Shown here piece by piece: positions 24,070 through 33,400 of a stretch of 64,000 bases of DNA (within the stretch, counting starts at the first letter, position 1; every line of letters starts with the position of its first letter). The DNA comes from Gammaproteobacteria bacterium UBA2679 (GTDB taxonomy: Bacteria > Pseudomonadota > Gammaproteobacteria > Pseudomonadales > Oleiphilaceae): positions 375,511-439,510 of the forward strand of contig DEMD01000003.1 of the NCBI GenBank assembly GCA_002354735.1. The letters run 5' to 3'. Made by a program: the position numbers and the translations under genes. The notes beneath the pieces are model-generated. The model was not told where the DNA came from, did no database searches, and saw nothing but the letters and a program-made list of their open reading frames with translations.

Positions 24070-25359
24070 TCAGAAGTTCTGGCCCGAACACTTGCCGGTC
24101 TTGACGTTATAGTTGCCGCAGGACATCGGCTTTCTCCAGTCGGCAATCAGGTCCTTGCTGTCTGGCAGGAAGTCCGACCAGGCGTCGCCTGCCACCAGAC
24201 CAGAGGTCTCCCAAACGACCTGGAACTGACCATCGTCCTGGATTTCACCGATGAGCACGGGCTTGGTGATGTGATGGTTCGGCATCATGGCGGAATAGCC
24301 GCCCGTCAGGTTGGGGACGGCCACACCGACCATGGCGTCGATGACTGCATCGGTTTCAGTCGTTTGCGCTTTCTCGACAGCTTCTATCCACATGTTGAAG
24401 CCGATGTAATGGGCTTCCATCGGATCGTTGGTCACCCTGTCGGCATTCTTGATAAACTTCTGCCAGGATTCGATGAACTGCGTATTCACGTCGGATTCGA
24501 CGCTCTGGAAATAGTTCCATGCCGCCAGATGTCCCACCAGCGGCTTAGTGTCGATACCTGAAAGCTCTTCTTCACCAACGGAGAATGCCACGACTGGTAT
24601 ATCTTCGGCGCTGATGCCCTGGTTACCGAGCTCTTTATAGAACGGCACGTTGGCATCACCGTTGATGGTCGAAACTACTGCGGTCTTCTTGCCAGTCTCG
24701 CCGAACTTCTTGATGTCGGAGACGATGCTCTGCCAGTCGGAATGACCGAAGGGCGTATAGTTGATCATGATGTCTTCGGCCTTGACGCCCTTGCCCTTGA
24801 GGTAGGCTTCCAGCACCTTGTTGGTGGTGCGCGGATAGACGTAGTCGGTACCGGCCAACACCCAGCGCTCGACCCCAAGATCGTTCATCAGGTAGTCCAC
24901 TGCCGGAATGGCCTGCTGATTTGGCGCAGCGCCGGTATAGAAGACGTTGCGAGAAGACTCTTCACCCTCATACTGCACCGGATAGAACAGCAGGCTGTTG
25001 AGCTCTTCGAACACAGGCAGAACTGACTTGCGAGAAACGGACGTCCAGCAACCGAATACCGCTGCGACCTTCTCCTTGGAAATCAGGTCACGCGCCTTTT
25101 CAGCGAATAGCGGCCAGTCCGAAGCCGGATCGACGACTACGGCTTCAAGCTTCTTGCCCAGAACACCACCCTTCTTGTTCTGCTCATCGATGAGCATGAG
25201 CATGGTGTCTTTCAGCGTAGTTTCACTGATCGCCATCGTGCCCGACAGCGAATGCAGAATGCCTACCTTGATCGTCTCTTCCGCCAGCGCACCGCCAGCC
25301 ATCAGCGAGGTCGTGAAAGCGAGTGTCAGTGGTGCGAAGAATCGTTGTGCCTTGTTCAT
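24070..25359 (-). CDS. urtA: Urea ABC transporter substrate-binding protein UrtA
   Basis: Periplasmic binding protein of 429 residues. The signal peptide ends near GGALA before EETIKVGILHSLSGTMAISE, the standard UrtA mature start. Other UrtA hallmarks are FGCWTSVSRKSVLPVFEE, LLFYPVQYEGEE and YPRTTNKVLEAYLKG. The C-terminus (CGNYNVKTGKCSGQNF) has a Cys pair. It delivers urea or related short amides to UrtBC. AGGT lies before the ATG, and a TATAAA box at about 25410-25415 on the minus strand could be its -10. A promoter under nitrogen control is expected from the family, but I see no convincing sigma54 element. Confidence 0.95.
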   Translation of the reverse strand: MNKAQRFFAPLTLAFTTSLMAGGALAEETIKVGILHSLSGTMAISETTLKDTMLMLIDEQNKKGGVLGKKLEAVVVDPASDWPLFAEKARDLISKEKVAAVFGCWTSVSRKSVLPVFEELNSLLFYPVQYEGEESSRNVFYTGAAPNQQAIPAVDYLMNDLGVERWVLAGTDYVYPRTTNKVLEAYLKGKGVKAEDIMINYTPFGHSDWQSIVSDIKKFGETGKKTAVVSTINGDANVPFYKELGNQGISAEDIPVVAFSVGEEELSGIDTKPLVGHLAAWNYFQSVESDVNTQFIESWQKFIKNADRVTNDPMEAHYIGFNMWIEAVEKAQTTETDAVIDAMVGVAVPNLTGGYSAMMPNHHITKPVLIGEIQDDGQFQVVWETSGLVAGDAWSDFLPDSKDLIADWRKPMSCGNYNVKTGKCSGQNF

Positions 25360-25783
25360 GAAAATACCTGTGTGTTCTGAGTGGTCATTCCCCTGGCCTG
25401 CGGAGCACTTTATAAGTGTGCTTCTCTGGGTAGGGCTCTAACTTGGCATTCGTATCGGATAGCGCAGAAGGGGTTTTGCACAGAGCATGCCACTGCCGAA
25501 ATTCCTGCTGCCAGCTGGTCGCTTGCTAGCGGATTCCCAGGTGGCAAGGGTCTCGCGCAGGTTCTACAATTTATGAGGCAGGTGCGAACTGCACCAGAAT
25601 AGAACTTCGACAGATATGCTTAGACCTTGATGCACCGGGATAGTGCCCGAAGATCGCGCGCTTCATGCGAGGCGTATCAAATGCTGCCGCGTTCGCTGCC
25701 CGCACGGGGAAAATATAAATTATGTGGAAGACCTTAAACTCTGAAGACCGAATAATGTACCATTGCGCCGACATGGGAGAAGT
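25360..25783. other. Non-coding gap between urtA and the orphan gene (~420 bases)
   Basis: The gap holds the urtA leader (minus strand) with a -10-like TATAAA near 25410, and an AT-rich stretch at about 25710-25760 before the orphan gene, including a weak TAATGT at 25753-25758. I see no open frame with coding character, no riboswitch I recognise, and no tRNA. Confidence 0.6.
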
Positions 25784-26236
25784 ATGTGTATGGTTTCGGC
25801 ACAATTAGTGGGTGTAAGTTTAATAGATTATTTTGGGAACCGGATTCCAATTACCGATCTCGAGGGCGATATCGAATATCAGGAGCTGGCGAAGGACGAC
25901 ACCAGCCCAATGGCACCGTTCGGCATCACGCCGTTTGGCGATATCGTCAACAAGCCTGGCGCATCGATTGCGTCTGGAAAGTACGCAGCAGCCATGCTGG
26001 AAGCGCTTTACTCACTCCGAACAGACCTCGACCTGATCAGAAACTATCAGGAAATCTACTATGCCGTGCACGAGGCGCCGCTGGAAATCGCTGCGGTAAA
26101 GGACAAAACGTACAGGCTGTATAGCAATGGCAAACTGGTCGGCAACCTGACCTCGTCAGAACTGGCTGCTGAATACCAGAAACTGAGCAGGAACAATCGC
26201 AGCCTCATGAAGAAACATTTCACCCGCCTGAAATAG
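25784..26236 (+). CDS. Hypothetical protein
   Basis: Predicted 150-residue soluble protein that I do not recognise. It begins MCMVSAQLVGVSLIDYFG and is mixed alpha/beta, with an N-terminal beta-rich part (~1-60) and a helical, Lys/Arg-rich C-terminus (LSRNNRSLMKKHFTRLK). There is no signal peptide, membrane segment or metal motif. GGGAGA lies just before the ATG at 25784; the ATG at 25790 is a near-equal alternative, and a TTG at 25763 is less likely. It is isolated from urtA by a ~420-base gap and followed by a long palindrome, so it is probably monocistronic. Codon use looks like its neighbours. Confidence 0.6.
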   Translation: MCMVSAQLVGVSLIDYFGNRIPITDLEGDIEYQELAKDDTSPMAPFGITPFGDIVNKPGASIASGKYAAAMLEALYSLRTDLDLIRNYQEIYYAVHEAPLEIAAVKDKTYRLYSNGKLVGNLTSSELAAEYQKLSRNNRSLMKKHFTRLK

Positions 26237-26247
26237 CGGGCTGTGAG

Positions 26248-26286
26248 CCGGCTTCGGGCTGCCGGGAACCGGAAGCCCGAAGCCGG
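26248..26286. repeat. 39-base near-perfect inverted repeat after the orphan gene
   Basis: Arms CCGGCTTCGGGCT (26248-26260) and AGCCCGAAGCCGG (26274-26286) pair perfectly over 13 bp. The 13-base interior contains a further CCGG-GAA-CCGG hairpin after one G-A mismatch, so almost the whole 39 bases fold back. No T-run follows on either strand, so it is an atypical terminator at best. It may be a REP-like dispersed element or an mRNA-stabilising hairpin. It lies 12 bases after the stop at 26236. Confidence 0.8.
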
Positions 26287-26326
26287 AAACTGCATTCCTT
26301 CGACGACACCAATTAGAAAAATACTC

Positions 26327-27334
26327 ATGAGCCAGAAAAACGGGTTTTCAGCCCAGCGCGAGGACAGAATCAGTTCACCCGTTACGGTCACAGTCTATTA
26401 CTGGCATAGGATCGTCCTGTTTGGGCTGCTGGTAGTCTTCATTATCGGCGGTCTGGCCTATTGGGGTTTCACCCAGTTCAGCGCGACACCGAAGCCCGTC
26501 ATTCCCGGCAGCAGCGCGGAACTCGCCATGGAACAGCCTGAAGAGACGGATGGCGGCACGGACCCGCTGAGCGAGTACGAGAAGGCTGCAGTCACACCGA
26601 CGCCGGCTGATGCCCCGGTGTTCGACTCACGGGTCGAGCCGAGCGAGCCGGAAAGCGCCGCGGAAGCTGCGGCGCCAGCGCTTGCAGAAACAGCGGCGCC
26701 AGTCGCTGACACCTGGGACTCTGAAGAGGCCGCAGCTTCTGTCCCGCAGGACCGTCAAAATTTTGCAGAGGTCGAAGTGAGCGCGGAGTCAGCGCTGCTC
26801 GATGATGCAGCGGTCCTCGATGAAGCGGCCGACACCGACACCGACACCGTTTACGATACTTCTCCGATCGCCGGAGAAGACGACACGGTCGATGCCGTCG
26901 TTGCAGAAACGGATACCGGTGAACGCGGTCACGCCCCTAAAGCGACGCCCACAGAAGGTTTCGACAGCGCTCGAGGCAAGCCCACCAGGACCGAAATACT
27001 ATCCGACGCGATTGCCAGAGCCAGCCTGGCCGCGGGCCTGCGAGATCGCGAACCCATCGGGATCTATGAAAATGCCGTGAGTCTGAATGGGAAGGATCTC
27101 ATTACCGTCTATATGTTCACCCAGACTATCGGTTACGTTGGTGAGACACTGTTCCACAACTGGTATCTGAATGACAAACGGATTGCCCAGGTCACCATCA
27201 AACCGTGGATTTCGCCGATGCGCGCGTCATCCAGCAAGAAGATCATTCCTCCCATGATTGGTGACTGGCGCGTGGAAATCGTGGATGCCAATGACAAGAA
27301 GCTGGCCGTGACGACCTTCGAGGTCGTGGAATAG
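26327..27334 (+). CDS. DUF2914 domain protein with single membrane anchor
   Basis: 335 residues from the ATG at 26327; the frame is open back to 26243, but that part covers the palindrome and is not protein-like. Residues ~22-50 form one transmembrane helix (VLFGLLVVFIIGGLAYWGF). A long acidic Ala/Glu/Asp/Pro-rich linker runs from ~55 to ~225. The C-terminal ~100 residues are a DUF2914 domain (ITVYMFTQTIGYVGETLFHNWYL ... GDWRVEIVDANDKKLAVTTFEV). The topology suggests a cytoplasmic N-terminus and an exported DUF2914 head on a flexible stalk. Function unknown. It is convergent with the type I secretion adaptor gene, 8 bases away. Confidence 0.85.
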   Translation: MSQKNGFSAQREDRISSPVTVTVYYWHRIVLFGLLVVFIIGGLAYWGFTQFSATPKPVIPGSSAELAMEQPEETDGGTDPLSEYEKAAVTPTPADAPVFDSRVEPSEPESAAEAAAPALAETAAPVADTWDSEEAAASVPQDRQNFAEVEVSAESALLDDAAVLDEAADTDTDTVYDTSPIAGEDDTVDAVVAETDTGERGHAPKATPTEGFDSARGKPTRTEILSDAIARASLAAGLRDREPIGIYENAVSLNGKDLITVYMFTQTIGYVGETLFHNWYLNDKRIAQVTIKPWISPMRASSSKKIIPPMIGDWRVEIVDANDKKLAVTTFEVVE

Positions 27335-27342
27335 CCCGAAAA

Positions 27343-28650
27343 CTACTGTTCGCGCCAGGCTTTATCGAAGGCCGTGAGCAGTGGTTCCGCGAAATACTGC
27401 AATGGGGTCGACTCGCCAGTGAGGATGTACACCTCAGCAGGCATGCCTGGCTTGACCGTCTCATCGCCCCAAAGCGGGTTCGCTTCATCATTCATCACAA
27501 TTCTGGCTTCGAAATAGTACTGCCCGCTCTGCTCATCGAAGAGCGCATCGGCCGATACTGATTCCAGCGTTCCCGTCAGCTCCGGCATCTCGTGATGCCG
27601 ATAGCCGGACAGCCGGGCGCGGGCCGTCTGGCGCCCTGAAACCTTATCAATATCCAGTGGCCGAATCCGGGCAGCGATGACGAGTTCGTCTTTCGCCGGC
27701 ACAATTTCCATCAGCGTGTCGCCCGGACGAATCACCTCGCCAATATTGTTTATCGCGAGGTCGACCACAAGTCCATCAACCGGAGCCGTCAAACTGATCC
27801 GCTGCAACACGTTATTGCTCGCTGCGATTCGTTGGACCAACCCATCAATTTCATTTCGCACTTCTCGCAGTTCATTTGCAGCTTCGTAGCGATAGGCTTG
27901 CCTGGATTGTTCCCGCTCCAGCGTAATCTCGGACTGTCGTGTGCCGGCACCCGCTATTTCTGTTTTCAGGCTCGCAATTTTCCCACGCATCTGGGCCGCC
28001 TCTCGTTTCAGTTCGAGCGACCGAGCTTTGCCAGTCATACGCCGTTGCAACAGCATCTCCAGTGAGGCCAGCTCCTCTTCGATCAGGGCCAGTTGCTGCT
28101 CACCAGCATGCGCTTCGGCCTTCATTCCCTGAATCTGCTCTCCCAGCTGCAAGCTCTGCTGTTCCAGGATAGCCAGCGTGCCATCAAGGGTGCTCCGGTT
28201 GAGCTCGAACAAAATGACCGCCTCGTGCACCTTCGCCTGCAAACCAGGATCCGACTGTTCCAGCAGGTGATCAGGAAACACGGGGCGCTCCAGACCATGT
28301 TGTGCAGCCAACAATGCAGCCTCGCGAACCTGGAGCGCATTGAGTTGCTGGGAAAGGCGCAGGTACTCGGACTCAGCGAAGGTCTGATCCAGCGTCACCA
28401 GCACCTGACCGGCACTGACTTTTTCCCCTTCACGCACCAGGATCTGTTTGACGATGCCGCCTTCGAAGTGCTGGATACGCTTCCGCTCGGAGCCGACTTT
28501 GACCACACCTTCTGCGATAACGGCACTGTCCAGCGGCACGGAAGCAGCCCAGGTAACGAATCCACCGAAACCCAGTGTGGTAATCATCACACCACCAAGA
28601 ACCAGGCCACGCAGGTTCTTGGCTGGTTCAATCGGACTTCGCTCATTCAT
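27343..28650 (-). CDS. Type I secretion HlyD family periplasmic adaptor
   Basis: Membrane-fusion protein of 435 residues of the PrtE/HlyD type. One N-terminal transmembrane helix (~15-35) is followed by the lipoyl half-motif (IAEGVVKVGSERKRIQHFEGG), a long coiled-coil hairpin (~95-270), the returning lipoyl half (LTAPVDGLVVDL) and the beta-barrel tail (GMPAEVYILTGE). It links the ABC exporter to an outer-membrane TolC. No TolC homologue is encoded next to it, so a shared TolC elsewhere is expected. The start overlaps the end of the ABC gene by 8 bases. It is the last gene of the operon substrate - ABC - HlyD. Confidence 0.95.
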   Translation of the reverse strand: MNERSPIEPAKNLRGLVLGGVMITTLGFGGFVTWAASVPLDSAVIAEGVVKVGSERKRIQHFEGGIVKQILVREGEKVSAGQVLVTLDQTFAESEYLRLSQQLNALQVREAALLAAQHGLERPVFPDHLLEQSDPGLQAKVHEAVILFELNRSTLDGTLAILEQQSLQLGEQIQGMKAEAHAGEQQLALIEEELASLEMLLQRRMTGKARSLELKREAAQMRGKIASLKTEIAGAGTRQSEITLEREQSRQAYRYEAANELREVRNEIDGLVQRIAASNNVLQRISLTAPVDGLVVDLAINNIGEVIRPGDTLMEIVPAKDELVIAARIRPLDIDKVSGRQTARARLSGYRHHEMPELTGTLESVSADALFDEQSGQYYFEARIVMNDEANPLWGDETVKPGMPAEVYILTGESTPLQYFAEPLLTAFDKAWREQ

Positions 28651-30409
28651 CGCCTGACTCCCGCAGATTGACTACCGCTGCCGACTTGCGAATGATCACT
28701 GGGGCAGATCGACGCTGCGACTCAGGCTTGATCATGTCTGCCAGCAATGAGCTCGTAGGCCCGAAACGCTCGAGCCGTCCATTCGCCATCACTGCCAGGA
28801 AATCACAGCGGCTCAGATGGTGCACCTGGTGGCTTATAGTGATGACTGTGGTGCCACGACTTTTCAGCGTAGCAAGGGCAGCCTGAAATGCCTGCTGCCC
28901 TTCCGCATCCAGACTTGACGTAGGCTCATCCAGAACCACAAGCGCCGGCCGTCCGAACAGGGCTCGCGCGAAGCCTATCCGCTGCTTCTGCCCACCAGAA
29001 AGCGGCACTCCCGCAGGTCCTATCGGTGTGTCATAGCCCGCCTGAAGCGACAGTATCATCGCCTCGGCACCAGCGAGTCTGGCTGCCTCGATAATCTCTT
29101 CCGGCTCAGCGTCGGAAAATCGGGCAATATTCTGTGCCACGCTGCCGTCGAAAAGCTCTACGTCCTGCGGGAGATAGCCCATGAACTCAGCGAACTGATC
29201 TCTCAGTTGAGGTGACATTTCGGAACCGTCTATCCGCACCTCTCCTGAATTCGCGAAAGACACGCCGAGAATAAGTCTGACCAGCGAAGTCTTGCCGGCA
29301 CCGCTCGGACCGATGATGCCCATAGAACTGCCTGCTGGCAGTGACAGCGTCACGTCAGTGAGCAGGGGTCTGACTGAAAGGCCATCAGGGGTAAGTGTCG
29401 TGGCAGACAGACTGGCCTGGGAGATCGATAGCTCGCCCCGGGGCCGCGGCAGCTTCATGCCAGGCGACTGTGAATCGGCTGTATGAAGAAAGGTCTTCAG
29501 GCTCTGGAGAGACTGTCTCGCGCTGACAAGCGTTCGCCAGCCTTGGATGGACTGCTCAATTGGTGCCAGAGCCCTGGCGATAATAATCGAGGCAGCGATC
29601 ATGACGCCAGCGCTGGTGATATGCTCCATGGTGAGCCACGCCCCCACAGCAAGCACCGCGATCTGCAGAAACTGTCGGACCACCTTCGCAAATGTGGACA
29701 AGCGCGCGTTACGTTCGGCGGCGACCGTAAGCGATGACAGCCCTGCGCCCTGCTTTAGCCGCCATATCCGTGCCAGGGCCGGTGCCATACCCATACCCAG
29801 GACCGCTTCACGATTGCGGGTGCTATGTTCCACGAAACCGGCAGCCTGTCCCAAGGCGACATTGCCCTGCCGGTACACAGTCCTCGAAATCATTTCGTTG
29901 ATAACAGCCAGACCCAGCAGCAGCAGAGCGCCTGCCAGACCGAGATGCCCCAGTAGCGGGTGCAGGACATACACCAGCCCCAGGAAGAGCGGTATCCACG
30001 GGGCATCGAACAGTGCGAGCGTAAAAGGCGAGCTTATAAAAGCTCGTATTGTGTTGAGATCATGGACCGGTTGCGAAGAAGGGGAGAACCGCAGCGTCTC
30101 GGCAACGATAAGACGGCTCATGTCGTCATCGAAGCGATTGGCAATGCGCACCAGCAGACGCTGTCTGATCGAATCGATCAATCCAAGTGTCAGCAGCGCG
30201 AAAATCGCAACGCCGAAAAGAAAGGCCAACGTCTCCCGACTGCCTGACAACAGCACCCTGTCATACACCTGCAGCATGAACAGGGGCGCTGTCAACAACA
30301 GCACATTGACCACGAGGCTGAACGCGAATACCGGCAGCAGGCTTCGCCTAACGCGAGATAGTGCCCAACGCAGTTGCTCCGGCGACGTCTTTACAGTATT
30401 CACATCCAT
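28643..30409 (-). CDS. Type I secretion ABC transporter permease/ATPase
   Basis: PrtD-like exporter half-transporter of 588 residues. The transmembrane domain covers about residues 20-310, with the family segment FMLQVYDRVLLSGSRETL. The ATPase has Walker A GPSGAGKTS, Q-loop YLPQDVELFDGSV, signature LSGGQKQRIGFARAL and Walker B VVLDEPTSSLD. There is no N-terminal C39 peptidase or CLD domain, which fits substrates without a cleaved leader. It starts 17 bases after the RTX/cadherin-like gene on the same strand, so that protein is the obvious substrate. Confidence 0.95.
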   Translation of the reverse strand: MDVNTVKTSPEQLRWALSRVRRSLLPVFAFSLVVNVLLLTAPLFMLQVYDRVLLSGSRETLAFLFGVAIFALLTLGLIDSIRQRLLVRIANRFDDDMSRLIVAETLRFSPSSQPVHDLNTIRAFISSPFTLALFDAPWIPLFLGLVYVLHPLLGHLGLAGALLLLGLAVINEMISRTVYRQGNVALGQAAGFVEHSTRNREAVLGMGMAPALARIWRLKQGAGLSSLTVAAERNARLSTFAKVVRQFLQIAVLAVGAWLTMEHITSAGVMIAASIIIARALAPIEQSIQGWRTLVSARQSLQSLKTFLHTADSQSPGMKLPRPRGELSISQASLSATTLTPDGLSVRPLLTDVTLSLPAGSSMGIIGPSGAGKTSLVRLILGVSFANSGEVRIDGSEMSPQLRDQFAEFMGYLPQDVELFDGSVAQNIARFSDAEPEEIIEAARLAGAEAMILSLQAGYDTPIGPAGVPLSGGQKQRIGFARALFGRPALVVLDEPTSSLDAEGQQAFQAALATLKSRGTTVITISHQVHHLSRCDFLAVMANGRLERFGPTSSLLADMIKPESQRRSAPVIIRKSAAVVNLRESGDE

Positions 30410-30426
30410 AGCCCGCTCTGCCCGAA

Positions 30427-33400
30427 TCAGCCGGCCAGGAAGTCGTTGTCAGTGCCGTTGATGAGCACCTCGACCATCGCCGAACTGGTCGCCCCGTTGC
30501 CGTCGCTGACCACATAGCTGAACGACTCACGCGCCGTTTCACCTGCGCTCAATGAATCGAACTGGCCGGCCGGATCATAAGTGAAGCTGCCATCGGCATT
30601 GGCGACGAGCGTGCCAAGCAGTGAGCTGTCGTCGAAGGAGACAATCGACAATGTGTCGTTATCAGCATCGATATCGTTGTTCAACACACTGATACTCACA
30701 GCGGTTGCTTCGTCGGTCACGGCCTTGTCTGCCTTGGCGATGACCGCATCGTTGACACCAGTGACTTCGAGCTCGATCAGTGCAGTAGAAAAGCTACCGT
30801 TGCCGTCGGTGATCGTGTACTCAGCCGTGGTAATGACTTTCTCGCCCGCCTTTAGATAGTCGAACCCTGTCTCGGCACTGAAGCGCGCCCGTCCATCCGA
30901 ATAGATCTGGAACAGACCGCCCTCGGAACCGGCTACAGTGATGCTCGTCCCCGACATAGGCACATCATTGACCGCAGAGACACGAATAACGGCATTCGCA
31001 TCGGCATCCGTATCATTGCCCACCGGGCGACTGTCAGTGAGGATATTGAGCGCGAATCGGAAACTGCCTTCGTTAACCTGATAGAAGTCATCGACCGCGA
31101 CCGGTTCATCATTTGCACCGGTCACGACAACGGAGACTGTACCAAACGCACTGCCGCCAGCACCGTCAGACACGGTGTAGAGGAGCTGCTCCGTGACCTG
31201 CTGACCTGCCGCGAGATAGTCGAAATCACCATCGGTGAAAAACTCGGCTGATCCGTCTGACTCCACTATCCAGTAGCCACCCTTGGTGCCCGCCACCATT
31301 TCACCGACCTTCGTGGCGCTACGAGCTACGGCGGACACAAACAGCGTGTCCCGATCAGCATCAGTATCGTTCAGCAGAATGTTCTGCAGCACAATCGAGG
31401 CCGTGTCCTCACCAATCGCACCACTATCGTTTCGTGCCTGCGGTGCCTGGTTTGCAAGACCGTTCACGGTCACCTGATATACAGCCGTGGAAGTATCACC
31501 ATCCTGGTCTGCAATCGTGTAGCTTACTGTGGTCGTGGCTGTTTCGCCTGCCTGCAGGTAGACGAAGTCACCGTCGGCATCGAAGATTACTGAGCCATCG
31601 GCAGCAATGGTGAACAATCCGCCATTGGAACCAAGCGTCGCAACACCGACCTGCGCAGCACCACCTGCAACAGCAACCACTGTGGACGGGCCGTCACCGC
31701 GGGTATCATTCACCAGCGCATTCAACAAGGCCTGCTGATTGGCGCTCTCGAGCGCAGTCGCGCTGTCCGACACCGCCACTGGTATCTGATTGCCGGCGTC
31801 GTCTACGGTAACCGTCAAGGTGGCCGTGGAGGTCTGGCCGTCCTCATCACTTATGGTATAAGTCACGCTGGTCGTGGCGCTCTGGCCAGCTTCGAGATAG
31901 CCGAACTCCCCATTAGGATCGAAGCTGGTATTACCGTCGGCGTCAATGCTGAACAATCCACCGCTGGAGCCTGCGATGACTGCACCGACCAGACCAGCTT
32001 CACCGTTGACCTGAGTTACCACCGAAGGTGCATCGCCATCCTGATCGTTGGCCAGGACATCGATGTCCACTGCAGTTCGATCATCTGTCGTCACTGCATC
32101 ATCATTGGCAACCAGGGTGACATTCCGGCCGATGACCTGCATCGTAACGTTGGCCGAAGAAGTCGCGCCACTGCCGTCGCGGACGGTGTAACTGATCTGC
32201 GTCAGCAAAACTTCGTCCTGATCCAGCTGCTCGAAACCAGTCTCGGCGCCCAGTCGAGCCCGACCATCGGCATACACTACAAACTCGCCGCCATTGGAGC
32301 CCGTGACCGTGAGGCTGGCGCCTGTCATGGCCTGTCCGTTGACTTCGGTAATACGCAGTGTGTCGTTGGTATCGGCATCGATGTCATTCTGCACGAGCCG
32401 GTTATCGGTGAAGATGTTGAGCGCGACGAAAAACTTGCCCTCGTCCACTTCATACAGGTCATCCTGAGCGACCGGTGCATCGTTGACGCCGGTTATGGTC
32501 ACAGTCACGGCACTGAAATCTTCACCACCACGGCCATCGGCGATCTTGTACTGAAGGGTTTCAGTGACCTGTTCACCCTCGGCGAGAAAATCGAACTCGC
32601 CGTTGGTAAAGAATTCTGCCCGGCCATTGCTGTCCAGCACCCAATATCCACCCTGCCGGCCGGCAATTGCCTGTCCCACGTTCGCTGCCGATCCCGCCAC
32701 TTCGGATACGACAAGCACGTCTCCGTCTATATCGGTGTCGTTTGCCAGCACGTTCTCGATGACGACGGAAGCCTCATCTTCGCTCACGAAGGCTGTATCG
32801 AGAGCAGCATCAGGGGCGGTTGAAGGGTCGCGACCTTCCACGGTTACGGTATAGGTGGCGGTACTAAGGTCGCCATCGGCATCACTGATGGTATAGCTGA
32901 CGCTGGTGGTCGCTGTCTCGCCGGTATTCAGCGCTGCAAAGGCGCCAGCAGGATCGAAGGAAACAGACCCATCGGCGGTGATGACGAAAAGCCCCCCATT
33001 GGAGCCTGTAACACTTGCGCCGACGTTCAGGGTCTCGCCGTTCACCATGCTTACCGAGGAAGCGCCATCCCCCATCTGGTCGTTCAGCAAAGCATTGTCC
33101 AGCACCGTGAGGCCGTCTTCCTCCTGGACAGTGGCACTGTCGTCCACTGCAAGGGGCAGAGCATTTACCTGATTCACCGTTACGGCAACCGTGGCCTCTG
33201 AAGTGCCACCCTTGCCGTCACTGATGCTGTAGACAATGCTGTCTTCGCCTACAAAGTCTGTCGCTGGCGTATAGGTCAGGGTGCCGTCGGGATTGATGAC
33301 TACAGTGCCGTTGTTCGCGCTGGCGCCAGTGACCACAAGCGCGTCGCCATCGGGATCAACATCGTTGGCAAGCACATCAATGGTGATTGATGTATTTTCG

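Noticed and set aside
25360..25560. Possible guanidine (ykkC) riboswitch before urtA
   Set aside because: I looked because urea-type transporters are sometimes guanidine-controlled, but the conserved ykkC core is not found in the leader.
29547..30461. 304-codon plus-strand frame opposite the type I ABC transporter
   Set aside because: Antisense to the transmembrane domain of a clear ABC exporter; composition is Ser/Arg-rich shadow.
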